The notes: generated by a model from the letters alone, not told the origin. A stretch of DNA of 64,000 bases from Rhizobium terricola (GCF_012927355.1 NZ_JABBGK010000001.1:434001-498000); one strand, 5' to 3'; numbered from the stretch's first letter, positions 1 to 10,800 are shown. Numbers and translations: made by a program.

Positions 1-278
1 TCTTGGGCATGGGCGTTGTCGCTATTCTTCCCGGTGTCGCCGAGGAAAGCCCCTCGGCCGTTCGCGGCCCGACCCGGTCGGTTGGTTCATCATGCCGGGA
101 TACGGGCGCCGTCGTTGTCCTGTGCGGGTTATGGGCGGGCAATGTTACAGCCTTATGTCAGGGCCGTGACGGCGCAGGCGCGCGCGGTTCTTGGTGATTT
201 AATCGCTCGCCAGCGGCGACGGGGCGCCTATATTCTGCTGCGCACCCTGCCGATCCACGATTCCCGTTGAGGACGCCC
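1..278. other. Leading intergenic sequence, no gene recognised
   Basis: I see no recognisable protein, RNA or repeat here. Short open frames exist but their translations are Arg/Gly/Pro-rich and resemble nothing. The last bases hold the ribosome binding site of the alpha-glucosidase gene. An agl transporter operon could lie just upstream of the window, but nothing in these bases shows it. Confidence 0.5.
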
Positions 279-1943
279 ATGACGAAAGCCCCGACCAAGG
301 CCAGCCATCCCAAGACGACATCCGACTGGTGGCGCGGGGCGGTCATCTACCAAGTCTATCCGCGCTCGTTTCTCGACACCAATGGCGACGGTGTCGGCGA
401 CCTGAAGGGCGTCACCGAGAAGTTGCCCTATATCGCAGCCCTCGGGGTCGATGCGATCTGGCTGTCGCCCTTCTTCACCTCGCCGATGGCGGACATGGGT
501 TATGACGTCTCGGATTATTGCGACGTCGATCCGATGTTCGGAACGCTTGCCGATTTCGACGCGATGATGACCGAGGCACACCGGCTGGGGCTCAAGGTCA
601 TCATCGACCAGGTCCTGTCGCATACCTCCGACCAGCACCCGTGGTTCAAGGAAAGCCGGGCGAGCCGCGACAATCCCAAGGCGGACTGGTTCGTCTGGGC
701 CGCCGCCAAGCCCGACGGCACGGCGCCCAACAACTGGCTGTCGGTGTTCGGCGGGCCGGCCTGGGAATGGGACGGGGTGCGCAAGCAGTATTACATGCAC
801 AACTTTTTGACCTCGCAACCCGACCTCAACTTCCACAATCGCGAGGTTCAGGAGGCGCTGTTGGCGACGGTCAAGTTCTGGCTCGACCGCGGCGTCGACG
901 GTTTCCGGCTCGATACCGTGAACTACTTTTTCCACGACAAGGAACTGCGCAACAATCCGCCGCACGCCCCCGACAGCGACGAGGCGGGGCTCGATGCGCC
1001 GGACGTCAACCCTTACGGCATGCAGAGCCATCTCTACGACAAGACCCAGCCGGAAAACATCGAGTTCCTCAAGCGGTTCCGGGCACTGCTCGACCGCTAT
1101 GACGGCCGAACCACGGTGGGCGAGGTGGGCGACGGTGCGCGTTCGCTGAAGACGGTCGCGGCCTATACCGCCGGCGGCGACAAGCTGCACATGTGCTACA
1201 CGTTCGACCTTCTCGGGCCGGACTTCACGCCGAACCACATCCGCCATTGCGTCGATGCCTTCCATGGCTCGGTGAGCGAAGGCTGGGTGTGCTGGGCCTT
1301 TTCCAATCATGACGTGAACCGGCATGTCAGCCGTTTCGCGCAGAATGCCGAAGAGCGGGAGGCGGTGGCGAAGCTTGCGATCAGCGTGCTTGCCACGCTG
1401 CGCGGGTCGATCTGCCTCTACCAGGGCGAGGAACTGGGATTGCCCGAGGCGGAGCTGCAGTTCGAGGAGCTAACCGACCCCTATGGCATCCGCTTCTGGC
1501 CGGCCTTCAAGGGTAGGGACGGGTGCCGCACGCCGATGCCGTGGAGCGTGGCAAAGGAGCACGCCGCCTTCAGCACTGCGAAGAAGAGCTGGCTTCCGGT
1601 TCCGCCCGAGCACCGGGCGCTTGCCGTCGACAGGCAGGAGAAGACGTCCGGCTCCGTTCTCGACCATTACCGCACGACGCTCGCCTTCCGAAAGGCACAT
1701 GCGGCGCTCCGGGACGGGGAAATGGAGTTCCTGAAGACCGAAGAGGATGTGCTCGCCTTCACTCGCAAGAAGGGCGATGACCGGCTGCTCTTCGTCTTCA
1801 ATCTCCGACGCGGACCGCAAGCGGTGAAGCTGCCGTCGCGGATCACGATCAAGGAGCCCGTCGTCATGCCGGGGCTTTCAGGGGCGGTGGTCGACGGCGA
1901 GATCAGGCTCGGTGCGCTCGACGGTTTTTGCGCGAAGATCTGA
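279..1943 (+). CDS. aglA: GH13 alpha-glucosidase (AglA-like)
   Basis: Cytoplasmic glycoside hydrolase of family 13, 554 residues, expected to hydrolyse alpha-glucosides such as sucrose, maltose or trehalose after uptake. The N-terminus has the DTNGDGVGDLKG calcium/loop motif of oligo-1,6-glucosidase-like enzymes. The catalytic set is complete: nucleophile Asp212 in GFRLDT, acid/base Glu282 in VGEVGD, and Asp345 in FSNHDV. Length is normal for the family. I chose ATG 279 rather than TTG 267 because TGAGGA at 268-273 sits five bases before the ATG and would overlap the TTG. In rhizobia aglA normally follows the aglEFG transporter genes; these would lie to the left of the window, so operon membership is unproven. 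No signal peptide is seen. Confidence 0.9.
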   Translation: MTKAPTKASHPKTTSDWWRGAVIYQVYPRSFLDTNGDGVGDLKGVTEKLPYIAALGVDAIWLSPFFTSPMADMGYDVSDYCDVDPMFGTLADFDAMMTEAHRLGLKVIIDQVLSHTSDQHPWFKESRASRDNPKADWFVWAAAKPDGTAPNNWLSVFGGPAWEWDGVRKQYYMHNFLTSQPDLNFHNREVQEALLATVKFWLDRGVDGFRLDTVNYFFHDKELRNNPPHAPDSDEAGLDAPDVNPYGMQSHLYDKTQPENIEFLKRFRALLDRYDGRTTVGEVGDGARSLKTVAAYTAGGDKLHMCYTFDLLGPDFTPNHIRHCVDAFHGSVSEGWVCWAFSNHDVNRHVSRFAQNAEEREAVAKLAISVLATLRGSICLYQGEELGLPEAELQFEELTDPYGIRFWPAFKGRDGCRTPMPWSVAKEHAAFSTAKKSWLPVPPEHRALAVDRQEKTSGSVLDHYRTTLAFRKAHAALRDGEMEFLKTEEDVLAFTRKKGDDRLLFVFNLRRGPQAVKLPSRITIKEPVVMPGLSGAVVDGEIRLGALDGFCAKI

Positions 1944-1946
1944 GAA

Positions 1947-2192
1947 TCAGGCGGCGGGGCGCTTGAGGCTTCGATCGCCGCGACCGGCAATCAGGCCGGC
2001 GATCGAGATGTCCTCGTCGAGCGCATCCCAATGGATGCCACCCGCGCTAAGTTCGTAGGCAAGGCGTTGTTCCGGCGTTGCCAATAGCAGCCTCGGGAAC
2101 CAGGCGAGCGGCACACCGAGCACGCGTCCGTCGTCGAGGGACACCCACATCGTGTCCTCGTCGAACCGAATGTCATTCGCCGAAATAATCAC
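1947..2192 (-). CDS. DUF2442 domain protein (possible antitoxin partner)
   Basis: An 81-residue protein with the DUF2442 pattern: an N-terminal strand-rich half (IRFDEDTMWVSLDDGRVLG) followed by VPLAWFPRLLLATPEQR and a C-terminal GIHWDALDEDISIAGL segment. It overlaps the end of the DUF4160 gene by 20 bases, so the two are very probably translationally coupled. DUF2442/DUF4160 pairs are widespread in bacterial genomes and have been suggested to be toxin-antitoxin-like, but no activity follows from the sequence. It is convergent with aglA, with three bases between the two stops. Confidence 0.8.
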   Translation of the reverse strand: MIISANDIRFDEDTMWVSLDDGRVLGVPLAWFPRLLLATPEQRLAYELSAGGIHWDALDEDISIAGLIAGRGDRSLKRPAA

Positions 2193-2418
2193 GCCATGCC
2201 TTTTCGATCAGAATGCGGTGAACGATAACAATCCGCAGGATAGCAGACTGCTCCCTGCTGTTGAAGCCTTTGCTCTCGGCGACACCGATGGTGGGCTCCA
2301 GCCAGATCTTCGCTTCAGCGCCCCCTCGTCGAACATGCACGTGGATCGGTTCACGGGGATCTCCTTCGTTCGAATAGAAGAAGAAGGTGTAGCCGTCTCG
2401 TCGAAGGATCACCGGCAT
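2173..2418 (-). CDS. DUF4160 domain protein (possible toxin partner)
   Basis: An 81-residue protein with the typical DUF4160 signature: MPVILRRDGYTFFFYSNEG, then EPIHVHVRRG and a C-terminal helix. The His-Val-His core is the family's conserved motif. Its start is preceded by AGGGAGG. It begins only ten bases after the stop of the upstream ion-channel gene and overlaps the DUF2442 gene downstream, so the three could share a transcript. Which partner, if any, is toxic cannot be told from sequence. Confidence 0.8.
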   Translation of the reverse strand: MPVILRRDGYTFFFYSNEGDPREPIHVHVRRGGAEAKIWLEPTIGVAESKGFNSREQSAILRIVIVHRILIEKAWRDYFGE

Positions 2419-2428
2419 TCGCCCCTCC

Positions 2429-3208
2429 CTACAGTCCCTCGTCGGGAATGTTCAGCACGTGGCCGCAGGCCTTGCAGTGGACCGCATCCGCGTCGTGGCG
2501 TTGCAGCCCGCATTGCGGGCAGGGGAAGGTCACCTTGTAGGGCCGGACGATCGCCTGGGCGAGACGGACGAAGAGCGAGATGCCGATGATCATCGTCACG
2601 ATCGAGGTCAGTTTTCCAAAAGTGCCCGGCAGCGTGATGTCGCCGAAACCGGTGGTCGTCACCGTCGCCACGGTGAAATAGAAGGCATCGACGAAACCTT
2701 CGCCGCCATCCTCCCGGTAGAAAAAGAAGGTGTAGACGAAGCCGGTCACCGTGAAGAGGAAGACGATGAAGTTGACGACCGCCGTTGCGACTTCCGTCAG
2801 GTGCCCCCAGCCGAAGCGTCGGAGCATGACCTTGAAGATCGGTCGCTGGGCGATCGCCCAGATGCGCAATGCGCGCAGGAAGGCGAAGTTGAACAGCAGT
2901 TGGGGAAAGAGCAGCGTGCCGAGCACGATGAGATCGACCCAGGTCATCGGACGCGAGAGCCAGCGGAGAATGCTGCGCGACGTCAGTACCTGCGCCACCA
3001 GCTCGGCGGCGATCCACAGCGCAATCGCGTAGTCGATGATCAGGTAGCTCGGCCGGTCTCTCAGATAGGGGCCGAGCAGGAAGAAGGCGATGATCACGAG
3101 ATCGACGACGGCGAGCATCAGCTGGAAGCGGACCGCCGAAAGGCTTTCGCCGAAATAGAGGCCACGCAGGCGGCCGCGAAGGGTGGTCTCGTCTGTCTTC
3201 GAGGTCAT
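2429..3208 (-). CDS. Voltage-gated-type K+ channel with C-terminal zinc ribbon
   Basis: A 259-residue inner-membrane ion channel. Hydrophobic segments fit a six-helix subunit: roughly 20-40, 50-70 and 85-105, an Arg-bearing S4-like stretch (FAFLRALRIWAIAQR), S5 (VVNFIVFLFTVTGFVYTFFF), a pore loop with the selectivity filter TTTGFGD, and S6. The tail carries two CxxC pairs, CPQCG and CKACG, i.e. a zinc-ribbon module not usual in small bacterial Kv-like channels. Start ATG 3208 is chosen because the residues further upstream are charged and low-complexity. The TGFGD filter suggests K+ selectivity; gating is not predictable. DUF4160 starts ten bases after the stop. Confidence 0.85.
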   Translation of the reverse strand: MTSKTDETTLRGRLRGLYFGESLSAVRFQLMLAVVDLVIIAFFLLGPYLRDRPSYLIIDYAIALWIAAELVAQVLTSRSILRWLSRPMTWVDLIVLGTLLFPQLLFNFAFLRALRIWAIAQRPIFKVMLRRFGWGHLTEVATAVVNFIVFLFTVTGFVYTFFFYREDGGEGFVDAFYFTVATVTTTGFGDITLPGTFGKLTSIVTMIIGISLFVRLAQAIVRPYKVTFPCPQCGLQRHDADAVHCKACGHVLNIPDEGL

Positions 3209-3473
3209 GCTCGGCCTTCTGATTGGCGGATCGCGCCCGGGGTGATCTTCCCGGGTTCCGGGGTCGACCGGTTGGTTATCCCCTGCCGCCCCGTCTCCGT
3301 CAATTGCAGCCTCAACCCTTTGCCGGAACTCAACTTTCCGCGCCTCTCCGGGCGCTTCGACTTTTGTCTCACGCCTTAAGTCTGGCTTGAGACGCACGCT
3401 GCCTTTCTTCATCGAGGAAACATGATGCACTGCCGCATGACGGCAGTCGGATACGCAGAATTGGAGGATGTGC

Positions 3474-3782
3474 GTGAAGATAGCCTATGACAGGATTGCC
3501 AACGACCCGCGTTTTGCCGAGCTGGTGCGTCGCCGCAACCGCTTTTCCCTGATGTTGTCGATCATCGTTCTCGGCGTCTACATCACCTTCGTGTCGATCG
3601 CGATCTTCAATCCCGACCTGTTCTCGATGCCGGTGATCGGCGGTTCGAAATGGGCCTTCGGGCTTCTCGCAGGCTTTGCCATCCAGGCCTTCGCCTTCGT
3701 CATGACCGGCATCTACACGCGCCGGGCCAATGGCGAATTCGATGCCATCGCGAAGTCCGTCATCGCGGGAGCCGAAGCATGA
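3474..3782 (+). CDS. DUF485 inner-membrane protein (YjcH family)
   Basis: A small membrane protein of about 102 residues with two hydrophobic helices ([18 protein letters not shown] and [22 protein letters not shown]) and the N-terminal [14 protein letters not shown] motif of DUF485. In many proteobacteria it is co-encoded with the acetate symporter ActP, as here: the stop overlaps the actP start as ATGA. I prefer GTG 3474 because GGAGG at 3463-3467 is six bases upstream, while ATG 3468 directly abuts that site. Its role, probably assisting the symporter, is inferred from the conserved pairing. Confidence 0.88.
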   Translation: MKIAYDRIANDPRFAELVRRRNRFSLMLSIIVLGVYITFVSIAIFNPDLFSMPVIGGSKWAFGLLAGFAIQAFAFVMTGIYTRRANGEFDAIAKSVIAGAEA

Positions 3783-5452
3783 TCCGGCGCTTTTCGCTCA
3801 TCCTTTCCGCCGGGCTTGCCGGCCTCGTCGTCGCGACCTCGGCGCTTGCCGCGGGCGATGCCATTGCCGGCGCCGTCCAAAAGCAGCCGGTCAACGTCAT
3901 CGCGATCGCGATGTTCATCCTGTTCGTGCTGGGCACGCTCGGCATCACCTACTGGGCGGCGCGCCAGACGCGCTCGGCCTCGGACTTCTACACCGCCGGC
4001 GGCGGCATCACCGGTTTCCAGAACGGCCTTGCGATTGCCGGCGACTACATGTCGGCGGCCGCCTTCCTCGGCGTCTCCGGCATGGTGTTCGGCAAGGGCG
4101 TCGACGGCGTGTTCTATACCGTCGGCTGGACGGTCGGCTGGCCGCTGATCCTGTTCATGATCGCCGAGCGCCTGCGCAATCTCGGTCGCTACACCTTTGC
4201 CGACGTCGCCTCCTACCGTTTCGAGCAGACGAAGATCCGCTCGCTCTCGGCCATGGGCTCGCTCACCGTCGTGATCTTCTACCTGATCGCCCAGATGGTC
4301 GGCGCCGGCAAACTGATCCAGCTCCTGTTCGGCCTCGACTATGCCTATGCGGTGGTGCTCGTCGGGGTGCTGATGGTGATGTACGTGACCTTCGGCGGCA
4401 TGCTCGCCACCACCTGGGTGCAGATCATCAAGGCGGTGCTGCTCCTGTCCGGCTGCACCATCCTCGTGCTGCTGTCGCTCGCCCATTTCGGCTTCGATCC
4501 GAGCGCGCTGATGACGGCGGCGATCGACAACCATGCGGCCAAGGAGGCGATCCTGCGTCCCTCGAGCTCGATTTCCGACCCGCTGACGGCGATCTCGCTC
4601 GGTCTTGCGCTAATGTGCGGTCCGGCCGGCCTGCCGCATATCCTGATGCGCTTCTTCACCGTTCCGGATGCCAAGGCGGCGCGCAAGTCGGTATTCTATG
4701 CCACCGGCTTCATCGGCTACTTCTTCATCCTCGCGGTGATGATCGGCTTTTCGGCGATCACCATCGTCGGCGCCAATCCGGCCTATCTGGATGCGGCCGG
4801 CAAGATCCTCGGCGGCGGCAACATGGCGGCGATCCACCTGTCGAAGGCGGTCGGCGGCGACGTGTTCCTCGGCTTCATCTCGGCGGTGGCCTTCGCGACC
4901 ATCCTCGCGGTGGTCTCGGGCCTCGCGCTCGCCGGCGCATCGGCCGTCTCGCACGATCTCTATGCCCGCGTCCTGAAGAAGGGCAAGGCGACGGGACGCG
5001 AGGAGATGCTGGTATCGCGTCTTGCGACCCTGGTGCTCGGTGTGCTCGCGATCGGCCTCGGTCTCGTCTTCGAGAACCAGAACATCGCCTTCATGGTCGG
5101 CCTCGCGTTTGGCCTTGCCGCGAGCGTCAACTTCCCGGTGCTCTTCATGTCGATCTTCTGGCGCAACATGACGACCCGTGGCGCCTTTGTCGGCGGCTTC
5201 CTCGGGCTGATCAGCGCGGTCACCTGCGTGGTGCTCGGGCCGGCGGTCTGGGTGGCGGTGCTCGGTTTCGAAAAGCCGATCTTCCCCTATGAACAATATG
5301 CGCTGTTCTCGATGACGATCGCGTTTTCCAGCATCTGGTTCTTCTCGGTCACCGACAAGAGCCCGCGCGCAGCCCTCGACAAGGCCGGCTTCCGCGACCA
5401 GTTCATCCGCTCGGAAACGGGGCTCGGCGCTGCGGCTGCGGCCAGCCACTGA
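3779..5452 (+). CDS. actP: Cation/acetate symporter ActP
   Basis: A 557-residue sodium:solute symporter (SSS family) of the inner membrane, expected to import acetate and related short carboxylates. A signal-like N-terminus (residues 1-23) is followed by about 13 hydrophobic helices. Family blocks include [28 protein letters not shown] and [18 protein letters not shown], all typical of ActP. Start ATG overlaps the DUF485 stop by four bases, the standard yjcH-actP arrangement. No acs gene lies nearby. A GC-rich hairpin follows at 5477-5502. Confidence 0.92.
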   Translation: MIRRFSLILSAGLAGLVVATSALAAGDAIAGAVQKQPVNVIAIAMFILFVLGTLGITYWAARQTRSASDFYTAGGGITGFQNGLAIAGDYMSAAAFLGVSGMVFGKGVDGVFYTVGWTVGWPLILFMIAERLRNLGRYTFADVASYRFEQTKIRSLSAMGSLTVVIFYLIAQMVGAGKLIQLLFGLDYAYAVVLVGVLMVMYVTFGGMLATTWVQIIKAVLLLSGCTILVLLSLAHFGFDPSALMTAAIDNHAAKEAILRPSSSISDPLTAISLGLALMCGPAGLPHILMRFFTVPDAKAARKSVFYATGFIGYFFILAVMIGFSAITIVGANPAYLDAAGKILGGGNMAAIHLSKAVGGDVFLGFISAVAFATILAVVSGLALAGASAVSHDLYARVLKKGKATGREEMLVSRLATLVLGVLAIGLGLVFENQNIAFMVGLAFGLAASVNFPVLFMSIFWRNMTTRGAFVGGFLGLISAVTCVVLGPAVWVAVLGFEKPIFPYEQYALFSMTIAFSSIWFFSVTDKSPRAALDKAGFRDQFIRSETGLGAAAAASH

Positions 5453-5476
5453 GGTAGGCGCAGGATGGAATACTGT

Positions 5477-5505
5477 CGGCGGGGAGGGAGCCTCCCCCGC
5501 CGTTT
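5477..5505 (+). terminator. Rho-independent terminator after actP
   Basis: An 11-pair GC-rich stem (5477-5487 with 5491-5502, one bulged C) with a three-base loop, followed by TTT. It lies between the convergent actP and toxin genes and could serve both. Confidence 0.7.
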
Positions 5506-5506
5506 C

Positions 5507-5773
5507 TCATTTGGGCGCTGTCTTCAGAAGACGGTCGTAATCGGCGTGGCTACCGATCCAGAACCAAATGATGTCGCCGTTGTCATCGACGCCGAGGGCG
5601 CGCCAAGACGCGCCAGCTCGTACGGACCAGATACGGCCGATCTGCTTAAGATGCAGGGAAGGATGGTGGGGATTCGCCTTGAGGAGGCGAAAGTTGCGAT
5701 CAGCAACACGTTGAACCGCCGACGGAAGATTTTTATAGCAGTGCCAGAACGCTTCCGTCGTGTGGTGGTTCAC
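5507..5773 (-). CDS. RelE/ParE-superfamily toxin
   Basis: An 88-residue protein with the fold pattern of type II toxins of the RelE/ParE superfamily: an N-terminal helical hairpin (TTEAFWHCYKNLPSAVQRVA), LKANPHHPSLHLKQIG, then strands IWSVRAGASWRALGV and DIIWFWIGSHADYDRLL. The SVRAGxxWRALG and WIGSHADYD blocks are typical of this rhizobial subgroup. The start overlaps the stop of the upstream antitoxin-like gene (ATGA), the usual antitoxin-first order. Target (mRNA or gyrase) is not predictable. Confidence 0.85.
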   Translation of the reverse strand: MNHHTTEAFWHCYKNLPSAVQRVADRNFRLLKANPHHPSLHLKQIGRIWSVRAGASWRALGVDDNGDIIWFWIGSHADYDRLLKTAPK

Positions 5774-5970
5774 AACGGGCGGGTCCTGTGCTGGCGATGT
5801 TCGCCAAGGGCGGCGCCGGCAAGGCCATCGAGATGACCGGCCTTTGCATCTTCAGCGATCCGGCGGTCAAAGCGGGCGGCCTGCTGGGCTTCAAACCACG
5901 CGGAGAAGCTTGCGAACTCTTCCGCATCCAAGGCGCTTACGGCCTGCTCAAGCTTTTCCAGTTTCGACAC
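5770..5970 (-). CDS. Antitoxin of the RelE-like module
   Basis: A 66-residue acidic N-terminal helix (LEKLEQAVSALDAEEFASFSAWF) followed by a basic and acidic linker (RFDRRIAEDAKAGHLDGLA) that probably wraps the toxin. GTG start with GGAGAG five bases upstream. There is no obvious ribbon-helix-helix or HTH DNA-binding domain, so autoregulation is uncertain. Identification rests on the overlap with the toxin gene and on resemblance to antitoxins commonly paired with it. Confidence 0.78.
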   Translation of the reverse strand: MSKLEKLEQAVSALDAEEFASFSAWFEAQQAARFDRRIAEDAKAGHLDGLAGAALGEHRQHRTRPL

Positions 5971-6108
5971 TTAATCTCTCCGTGACTTGGCGACAGAATA
6001 AGCTGCAGCAGACGGAATTCCAAGTCGATCGCTGGTCAATAGTGATAACGGCATTGGGCGCCCTGGGTTGGGCCGAATATTGTCTGATCAACGATCTAGC
6101 CCTGAGGC

Positions 6109-7803
6109 TCACCCGATCAGCCGGAACTGGTCGACGTCCACCATGCCCTTGTCGGAAATCTTCAGGTGCGGGATGACCGGCAGCGGCAGGAAGGCGACCT
6201 GCAGGAAGGGTTCCTGCAAGGTGGTGCCGAGCGCGTAGGCCGCCTGCCGCAGATGATGCAGCGTATCGCGGACCGTCTCGAAGGGTTCGAGGCTCATCAG
6301 GCCGGCGACGGGAAGGGCGATCTCGCCAGTCACCTTGCCGTCCTCGACCACGACGAAGCCGCCCTTGATTTCCGAGAGACGATTGGCGGCGAGCGCCATG
6401 TCGTCCTCGGAGACGCCGACCACGCAGATGTTGTGACTGTCATGACCGACGGTCGAGGCGATCGCGCCCTTCTTCAGGCCGAAACCCTGAACGAAACCAT
6501 TGGCATGGTTGCCGTTCTTGCCATGGCGCTCGATGACGGCGACCTTGATGATGTCGTTTGTCAGATCGACGGCGGTCTGGTTGCCGATGGAGGGCAAGCG
6601 ATAGCGGCGGTGCTCGGTGATGATCTTGCCGGGCATGACGCCGATCACCGGTGTCTCGCTCTCGGTGACCGGCACACCGAAATCCGCCGCCTTGACGATG
6701 CGTGCCCTGACACTGTCGAGGCCGACGGGGGCGACGGGCTTGCGGGTGGCGAAGAGGTCGTTCGTCACGCGGCGGCCGGCGGAAAAGACCATCTCCGCCT
6801 TGCAGTTTTCCAGGCTGTCGATCACCACGAGATCGGCGCGCCAGCCGGGGGCGACGAGACCGCGGTCCTTCAGCCCGAAGGCGCGCGCGGCCGAGATCGA
6901 AGCGGCGCGGTAGACGGCGATCGGCTCGACGCCGTTGCTGATCGCCTCTCGGATCATGTAGTCGAGATGGCCTTCCTCGGCGATGTCGAGCGGATTGCGG
7001 TCGTCGGTGCAGAGCGCGAGGAAGGGAGACAGCCGCTCGGTGAGGATCGGCATCAGGGCGTGAAGATCCTTCGAGACGGACCCCTCGCGTACCAGGATAT
7101 GCATGCCCTTGCGGATCTTCTCCATGGCTTCCGGCACATTGGTGCATTCGTGGTCGGTACGGATGCGGGCCGAGAGATAGCCGTTCAGGTCACGGCCGGA
7201 CAGCAGCGGCGAATGGCCGTCGATGTGGCCGTGCTGGAAGGCCTCGAGCTTGGCCATCGCGACCGGATCCTTGTGGATCACGCCGGGGAAATTCATGAAT
7301 TCGGCGAGCCCGATCACCTTCGGATGGTTCCGGAAGGGCAAAAGCCGCTCGATCGGCAGGTCTGCGCCGGAGGTTTCGAGATGGGTGGCCGGCACGCAGG
7401 AGGAGAGCTGAACGCGGATGTCCATGATCGTCTGTTCGGACGAGTCGAGGAAGAACTGGATGCCTTCGGTGCCGAGCACGTTGGCGATTTCGTGGGGATC
7501 GCAGATGACCGTCGTCACGCCATGGGGCAGGACGCAGCGGTCGAATTCGTGGGGCGTGACCAGCGAGCTTTCGATGTGGAGATGGGTGTCGATGAAGCCC
7601 GGCACGACGATGCGGCCGGAAAGGTCGATCACCTCGTGGCCTTCGTAGCTTTCGCCGGTGCCGACGATGGTGTCGCCGCAGATCGCGATGTCGGAGGCGA
7701 CGAGTTCGCCGGTGACGAGATCGAAGAAGCGGCCGTTCTTCAGCACGATGTCGGCAGGCTTGCGGCCAACGCCCTGGTCGATGCGGTCTTCCAAACTGCT
7801 CAT
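6109..7803 (-). CDS. ade: Adenine deaminase
   Basis: A 564-residue amidohydrolase-superfamily enzyme converting adenine to hypoxanthine and ammonia for purine salvage. Visible motifs are the metal-binding HLHIESS after [25 protein letters not shown] and LCTDDR, followed by the C-terminal [19 protein letters not shown] block that marks bacterial Ade rather than N-acetylglucosamine-6-phosphate deacetylase. Length fits the family. ATG 7803 has CGGAG eight bases upstream. It is convergent with nothing and has no salvage genes beside it. Confidence 0.95.
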   Translation of the reverse strand: MSSLEDRIDQGVGRKPADIVLKNGRFFDLVTGELVASDIAICGDTIVGTGESYEGHEVIDLSGRIVVPGFIDTHLHIESSLVTPHEFDRCVLPHGVTTVICDPHEIANVLGTEGIQFFLDSSEQTIMDIRVQLSSCVPATHLETSGADLPIERLLPFRNHPKVIGLAEFMNFPGVIHKDPVAMAKLEAFQHGHIDGHSPLLSGRDLNGYLSARIRTDHECTNVPEAMEKIRKGMHILVREGSVSKDLHALMPILTERLSPFLALCTDDRNPLDIAEEGHLDYMIREAISNGVEPIAVYRAASISAARAFGLKDRGLVAPGWRADLVVIDSLENCKAEMVFSAGRRVTNDLFATRKPVAPVGLDSVRARIVKAADFGVPVTESETPVIGVMPGKIITEHRRYRLPSIGNQTAVDLTNDIIKVAVIERHGKNGNHANGFVQGFGLKKGAIASTVGHDSHNICVVGVSEDDMALAANRLSEIKGGFVVVEDGKVTGEIALPVAGLMSLEPFETVRDTLHHLRQAAYALGTTLQEPFLQVAFLPLPVIPHLKISDKGMVDVDQFRLIG

Positions 7804-7884
7804 GCGATCACTCCGATTCCGGTTGACGGGGAGTGTAGCTTTCCACGGCGGTGCGGGGGAAGGGGGATCAGGAGTTCGCCATCT

Positions 7885-10800
7885 TTATCCTCCGGACGCG
7901 CGGCGCATCGAATTGGAGATCGTGAATATCAGCAGGGAGAGTACGATCCAGCCGAGCAGCCGATAGAAGGCGAGGCCATACTGCCAGACGGTTGGCCGGA
8001 ATGCGAGATCTCCAAGCCAATTCGCCGTTTCTTTGGCAAAGTCTTGAAGTATTGCCAGGGGTTGTGTCTGGATCACAGGAAGCGCCGGAGCGGAAAAACG
8101 GAAATTCGCTTCGGAGCGTATGCCGCAGCGGGTCTCCTGTCCCAGATCGATCAGCGGGAGGAGGGTATCCAGCGCGTAAATTGGCGAGTTTATCTCTCCG
8201 CGGCAGGAGACGTCGAGCTTCGACCTGTCGGCAGGCTCGCCGGGATGTGCATCGGCGACCGCTGCGACGTATATGTCGGGTGACGCCGCCAGGACCAGAA
8301 GCTCCTCTTCCAGCGCTTTCTCGGTCGCCCATATCCCGAAGAGAAGAAGCAGGCCGAATGTCGTGAAGGCCCTGAAAGTCGAGAAGCCATAGCCGAAACC
8401 GAGGCGATAGAGGGCGGTGAACGGTCGCCATATGAAGGCCGTTTCGACCTTGTCTTTCCAGGCCAGCTTCAGACGCGAAATCCTGCGAAAGTCTTCTTCC
8501 TGTCCCTGCTTGCGGAACACGCCGGCAAGCTGTTCGAAGGGTTGGGGCGTGAACTCCTCTCGCGATGGCCGCAGATCCTCGTATTGCAGCCGAAGCCAGC
8601 GTTTCCTCGCCTGCCAGGGGCGGGAGTATTTCTCTGCCTTGCTGTTTACCGCCTGCTTCCTTATCCACAAGGTGAGCCAGATGGCCGCCGCCGCGACAAG
8701 CGCGAACAGTGCGTATGGTGAAGACGATAACTCCCAGGCCATGTAAGCCGCGAGCAGCACGACGGCGAGCTTCAACAACGCCCGTCCTGCATATCTGGCA
8801 GGCTTCCGCCACAGGTCCTGCATGATTGGAAGCCTATGCGCTCGGCCGCGCTCTTCGCGAATGTCGTCGCCACCATCGGTAATTCTCAGAGCGTCGTAGG
8901 TGAAGCCGGCCAAGGTCAGGCGTACACCGTCCGGCCATGCCTTCCCGTCCTTGTCGTGGAGTTCACAAACGTGGGCGTTCTGGAGATTGATCTCGGGTCG
9001 AGTGCGATATTTTTCCGACAAGGACCGCGATGCCGCGAGGAGCCGCCGCCGCCTGGACTTGTCTAGTGATCCGTAGGTTGGTGTCGCCGCCAGAGTGGGG
9101 CAGAGCGGCCATTCGCCCGGGCAGGCCACACCCGTGGTGTCGAGATATTTCAGCGGCTTCAACTGGGCAATCTGCAACGACAGGCCGTCGTACCGGCTTT
9201 CGTCATCCGTCATCTCTACCATCAGATCCTTTCGGAGAGCCAGCGTCGAGCGGAATATCGCAGGCCCGTACCAGATCGAAACCCGCGCAGCGCAGACATA
9301 CTCGGCCGGGTGCGTCACGCCTACAGCGTCTGACGGCACTATCTCGATGTCCTCCACCGTCTGCTTGGCGCTTTCAGGGAGGATCGAGTAGAGCCAGCCA
9401 CTACGCTCGATGATCATGAAGGGGCCGAGGTCCCCGCAAATGTTGTGGCAAAAGAGGCGCAGGTACTCCTTGATATTGTCTTCGGAGTCGAAGTTTACCT
9501 GGGCCTTCCGCAAAACGGAAATGATGGAAGGACCAGTTCCGTCGAGAATTGCAAGCTGTCCGTCGGTTTCAAGAATGCCCGCGCTGAACCGGCGCTTCTT
9601 GCCATTGATCTGGAGTTCGTGAAACAGGACGCCCGGGGCAAAAGCTAACGGGTAGCTACGCATCTTCAGATCATGGTCTGAGCCGAGGTTATTCTTCAGC
9701 CGGTCAAGGCCTGTCACGGCTTCGACCTTCAGGTTCGATACCGCCAACGTGCTCTCGATCTGCGCGCCGTTCATGTCGATCAGCCTGATGTTCTCCGGAG
9801 TGCAGACGAACTCCAGGGGCTCGGCATTGTTGCCGAGGTACACGGACCGGATAATTCTCGTGTCACTGAGATCAATTCCGCCTCGGAACCCGCCGGAAAT
9901 CAGCAGTCGGCCGTTGACAGTCAAGGCGATCAAATGAAGGACGGCTGCCTGGGTTTGCATCTCGGGAGCGGTCATCGCCTTGGACGGCGAACTTTGCTTG
10001 TGGCTGATGTCCAGATCGGAGAGTTGCAGGTCTCCCTGGAACCCGCAGCCAACCATTCGCATATCGCCCACTACGGTCGTCCTGACCATCTGATCCGCGG
10101 CGCCAAGCGCTCCTGTTATCAGGCTGCCTATGCTCTCGCAGCCTGAGACGTAGATCGCGATCGTGTCATTCGGCGCGGCCTCGAAGAGACCGGCGGTGAG
10201 GTCGATGACGCTGGCGATTCGGGCATTCATCATCACGATCATGCCTAGGCTCTCGAAGCGGGCCACCATGCCGTTCTGCACGGTCTTGCCTCGGAGACCG
10301 ACGAAGCCGGACACGGAAAGTAACTGGCCGTTGAATGCTGCACCTTCGCCGGAAACCAGGCGGGCGCCGGCCATGTACACATCGCCCTGTATATCTGCAC
10401 CGCTGAGGCTTACCCCTCCCAGGGCCGCCGCGCCGTCTATCAGATAGACTGAACCTTTGATTTTTGCGCTGGCCAGATTGAGGGCGAAGTTCAGGATCTC
10501 GTTGTTCCTGTCGATGTCGTCTCGGAGCGCCGGGCCGACAAGCAGGCTCTGCTTGATGAGAACAGACCGACCGATTTCAGAGTGGCGCAGATGAATATGG
10601 CACAGCCCCTGAGGCCTGCTCACCTCGACTGCGTGACCGTGCTGTGCTTCTGATTGCGGTTCGCCTTGGGGGGGCTGCGGGCCTCTTGAGCCGAACCAGT
10701 TGTCTGCGGCCTCCTGACCACTCCTTCGGTCGACCGGCTCAGATGACCGAACTTCATCGAGTTCGACCGAACCATGGACGAAGACACGTTCGCCGTCGAT

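Noticed and set aside
4610..5449. Long antisense open frames, here opposite actP, and likewise opposite aglA (228-1325), ade (6166-8283), the phosphatase (14831-16201) and the coiled-coil gene (21405-22616)
   Set aside because: They are mirror frames of GC-rich coding sequence, rich in Arg, His, Asp and Gly, with no family likeness and no ribosome binding site pattern.
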